Source: Oxyura jamaicensis (taxonomy: Eukaryota; Chordata; Aves; Anseriformes; Anatidae). From it: a stretch of 64,000 nt of DNA. This document shows positions 61,489 through 64,000 of the stretch, piece after piece. Location of the stretch: positions 14,659,239-14,723,238 of the forward strand of contig NC_048903.1 of assembly GCF_011077185.1 (NCBI RefSeq), in the 5' to 3' direction. Below the pieces are notes generated by a model, which saw only the letters and a program-made list of their open reading frames with translations, was not told the origin of the DNA and ran no database searches. A program made the translations under genes and the position numbers. Positions within the stretch are counted from its first letter, which is position 1. Each line of letters begins with the position of its first letter.

Positions 61489-63365
61489 GTTAAAAACCCT
61501 CCAATCATCAGAAGAATCTGAATTTTACTCTATTATATGTTATAGTTACAACCTGGGTAAAATATCTTAAAGATCTTAAACTTTCCTGAGGAGAATGGGT
61601 ATAACCTTTCAGCTCTTTAGTGGAAGTTAAAAAAAAAAAAAAAAAAAAAGGCTTTTTTTTTTTTTCAATTTGATTAGCATCCAGCATAACTGTAAGAATT
61701 CCTACAGGTAAGGCTGTGCTATCCTACAGCTAGCAAAATGTGTGTTTTTGAAGTTCTTGCCTATTTTCCTGAACTGTAACTAGTATACATGCCTTTTTAT
61801 TATTATTACTATTATTTTGGTGCATCTACACATGCATGTTTAATTAAATTAGATTAGAAACTGTCTTAGCTGAAGCAGTGGCATCACATGAGCACTTCTG
61901 CTTTGGCTTCCTTGCTATGAATTACATAGCATTTTGATTTCAGTCAATGTAATGCTAAGCTGAATGAGCATTCACACATGGGCATTAAACTTGTAAGCTA
62001 AATCAATTTTTATATCAATCATGTTGGTACAATACTTATGCAGAGTTACCTTTAATATAGTCTCCAAATGAGACGTTTTTAACGGCGCCAAAAGAAATAT
62101 TAACTAATAAAGCAAATAGGACTGAAAAATACATTGTAAAACTCTACTGGTAAACAAAATAATCTCAAACACCTTTCATCTTACCTAGATGAATGACTTC
62201 AATCTTACTGTAAACTGGTATAGCTCAAACTGAGGATAAGCATGAGTCATACTGTCTAACGTTACAATTATATTACAATTTAATGTATCTGTGGTTTTTG
62301 GTTTTACTTAAGTAGAATTTTAATGAAGATATGGAGCAGCACACAATGGTCAGATCTGGCTTAGAGAGCTCCTTGAATAATGGAAAAATATGACAATGAC
62401 TTATGAGTAATTGGATTTGCAATTCTCATGGTACTACTTTCTGAAACCAAAAAAATTTAAACAAGAAAGCAAAGGAGAAATATTTTCTCATTTGGATCTT
62501 CAGAGACCTTGATGAGATTCAAGAACCTACATAATTGGCTTACTGACTGGGGATGGATTTTATTGGAGAGAATCCATTGTTATGAAAAGGCAGAGTTGTT
62601 TTTTGACACAAAATTAACGTGTTCTTGTAATCTGATCCTACTTGGTGGATTTGTATATGAAGCTTCCCAGACTTCGGAAATGATAGTGTCAAGGCATTTT
62701 ACTGATTACATCTTTATTGTCTAGAAGACTGAATGTCTGCTGTATTTTGTAACCATTAAGTTTAGTTCCCAAGTTTTGGAATATTTGATACCATAGTTCT
62801 GGAATAGACAACTATTTCTTCTCTATAGCAGTTATAAATAAATACTCAAACTTCCTCTGGATAAGCAGACAGAGGTACTACAGAAATTTCTGTATTTTTT
62901 TTTTAACCATCCCATGTTGTGAAATAAAGCTCAGTGTTAGAAAGGAAGGGTCTGAGGATTAAGGTCTTCAGGAGTAAACATACAGAACTCCCTTAAAATA
63001 TTTATAAAATACGATGAAAAGTTACAATGGCAGAAGTGATGCTGGTAACTGGTTTTGCACTTGACTCCCAGAAAGAATCGTCTGCCATTCGGGAAGAGTA
63101 GGAGAAGCACCATGTGTTTTCATGAGACAGTATCTTAGTACAAGGTTCAAGAAGTAGAAGAAAGCAACATGTAGTCAACAATCCTTAATTACTGCAGGAC
63201 AAAAAAGAGACAGTTCTAAGTGTTGCTCAGAAAGTCTCTGCAGCAAAACTTAGTCCTTCATATTTCAGTTATATTCTGGTATAACCATACCTGTACAAAA
63301 ATGGTAGAATTAGCATTGTTTCTTGATCAGTACATGTTCAAAAATCACATAATATTTTGCAAGCT

Positions 63366-63366
<1 letters not shown>

Positions 63367-63396
<30 letters not shown>
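63367..63396. repeat. T30 homopolymer
   Basis: Thirty consecutive T. It is either an intronic microsatellite or polypyrimidine tract on the plus strand, or the poly(A) tail of a retrocopy inserted on the minus strand. Confidence 0.85.
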
Positions 63397-63400
63397 CCAG

Positions 63401-63561
63401 AGTTGCAATGTTTGTGTCCATTTGCCCAGAGGCAGAGTAAGACATGCATTGACTTGGAACACCTTGCAGCTAGTTCGCTGTCAGAGGCAATGCAGAATAT
63501 GGTGAAAAAGATTCTTCGGTCTCTGGAGAGTGTTCTGCAGATGTCTAGACAGGCCATGTGA
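63401..63561 (+). other. Orphan exon-like open segment, unidentified
   Basis: Follows T30 and CCAG, giving a textbook acceptor. One frame is open to a TGA at 63559-63561 and ends SLSEAMQNMVKKILRSLESV then LQMSRQAM, an amphipathic, protein-like helix that I do not recognise. It does not resemble the missing VAT1L C-terminus. It may be an exon of a nested or downstream gene, a pseudogene fragment, or chance. Confidence 0.2.
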
Positions 63562-64000
63562 AACACTGTGGTTCTGGAAATATTTCAGACTTGGAGTTCT
63601 CATATGGCTATGAAACAATATAATTCCAGAAACCCTGTCTCTGATCTTTCACTTGTGTGTGAAGAGATCTCTGTTTGCCAGATTCCCACAGAGAAGTAAG
63701 CAGACGGGATTGCTGCTGCAAGGCTGTGCAGACGAAATCAACAACATTCACCTTCTGCAGTCTAGGCATTATAATTAGAAGGACGACAATACACAAAGCA
63801 GTATGCTTATAATTAAGGGTGCATTTTCTGAGCATGGTGGAGGGGGAGAGTTTAATGACTCTCTAACTTTTATTAACATGCTTATGTGAAAGAGGAAAAA
63901 ATGAGGCATATTTGTGGGTTGGTGCAGTTTTCCTCCAAATATTTTTTCAGAGATCGCAAGGCTACATGGCTTAGAAAGGATTTAAAAACTGATGTGATAG

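Larger units (their letters stand above)
51087..64000 (+). other. VAT1L: VAT1L intron 7, incomplete
   Basis: At least 12.9 kb of AT-rich sequence after exon 7, presumed intron because the conserved C-terminal exon is not present. It contains many A/T homopolymers (near 54927, 55291, 56131, 61630 and 63367), a TTTG repeat near 54390 and an AT-rich palindromic block at 61259-61488. Two exon-like segments at 57763 and 63401 are listed separately. Confidence 0.7.

Noticed and set aside
1..64000. CRISPR arrays, bacterial operons, rRNA or tRNA genes
   Set aside because: Eukaryotic intron-exon structure throughout; no spaced repeats, no cloverleaf or rRNA segment recognised by eye.

Overview
The window is vertebrate nuclear DNA, most likely from a bird. 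It has long AT-rich introns, GT-AG splice sites, two CpG islands, a degraded CR1 LINE 3' end and a solo LTR resembling a family common in neoavian genomes. The order NUDT7 then VAT1L, both on the plus strand, matches the block I know from human 16q23 (NUDT7-VAT1L-CLEC3A-WWOX). The species cannot be fixed from sequence alone; the LTR makes a neoavian more likely than chicken.

Layout. (1) 1-1871: the last two coding exons (865-941, 1824-1871) of a hypoxanthine-guanine phosphoribosyltransferase family gene. Its earlier exons lie left of the window. (2) 2640-3600: CpG-island promoter with paired CCAAT boxes. (3) 3164-5286: complete NUDT7 in four coding exons (predicted 244 aa), with a CR1 copy in intron 3 and a long 3' UTR probably ending near 7640. 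(4) 7641-25580: about 18 kb of intergenic DNA with a solo LTR at 18951-19498, simple repeats and no gene I can support. (5) 25580-26250: CpG-island promoter of VAT1L. (6) 25932-51086: seven VAT1L coding exons (residues 1-358). The final roughly 60 residues are not found and should lie right of the window. (7) 51087-64000: VAT1L intron 7.

The three genes do not form an operon or an obvious pathway. The HPRT-family enzyme salvages purines, NUDT7 hydrolyses CoA and its derivatives in peroxisomes, and VAT1L is an MDR-superfamily oxidoreductase-like protein. All reading frames were joined by eye from splice sites and remembered family sequences; no database search or RNA evidence was available. 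I found no convincing novel biological system. The points most worth checking are the HPRT-family paralogue beside NUDT7, the non-canonical C-terminal tripeptide (SNL) of NUDT7, the weak VAT1L exon 1 donor, and several orphan exon-like segments.
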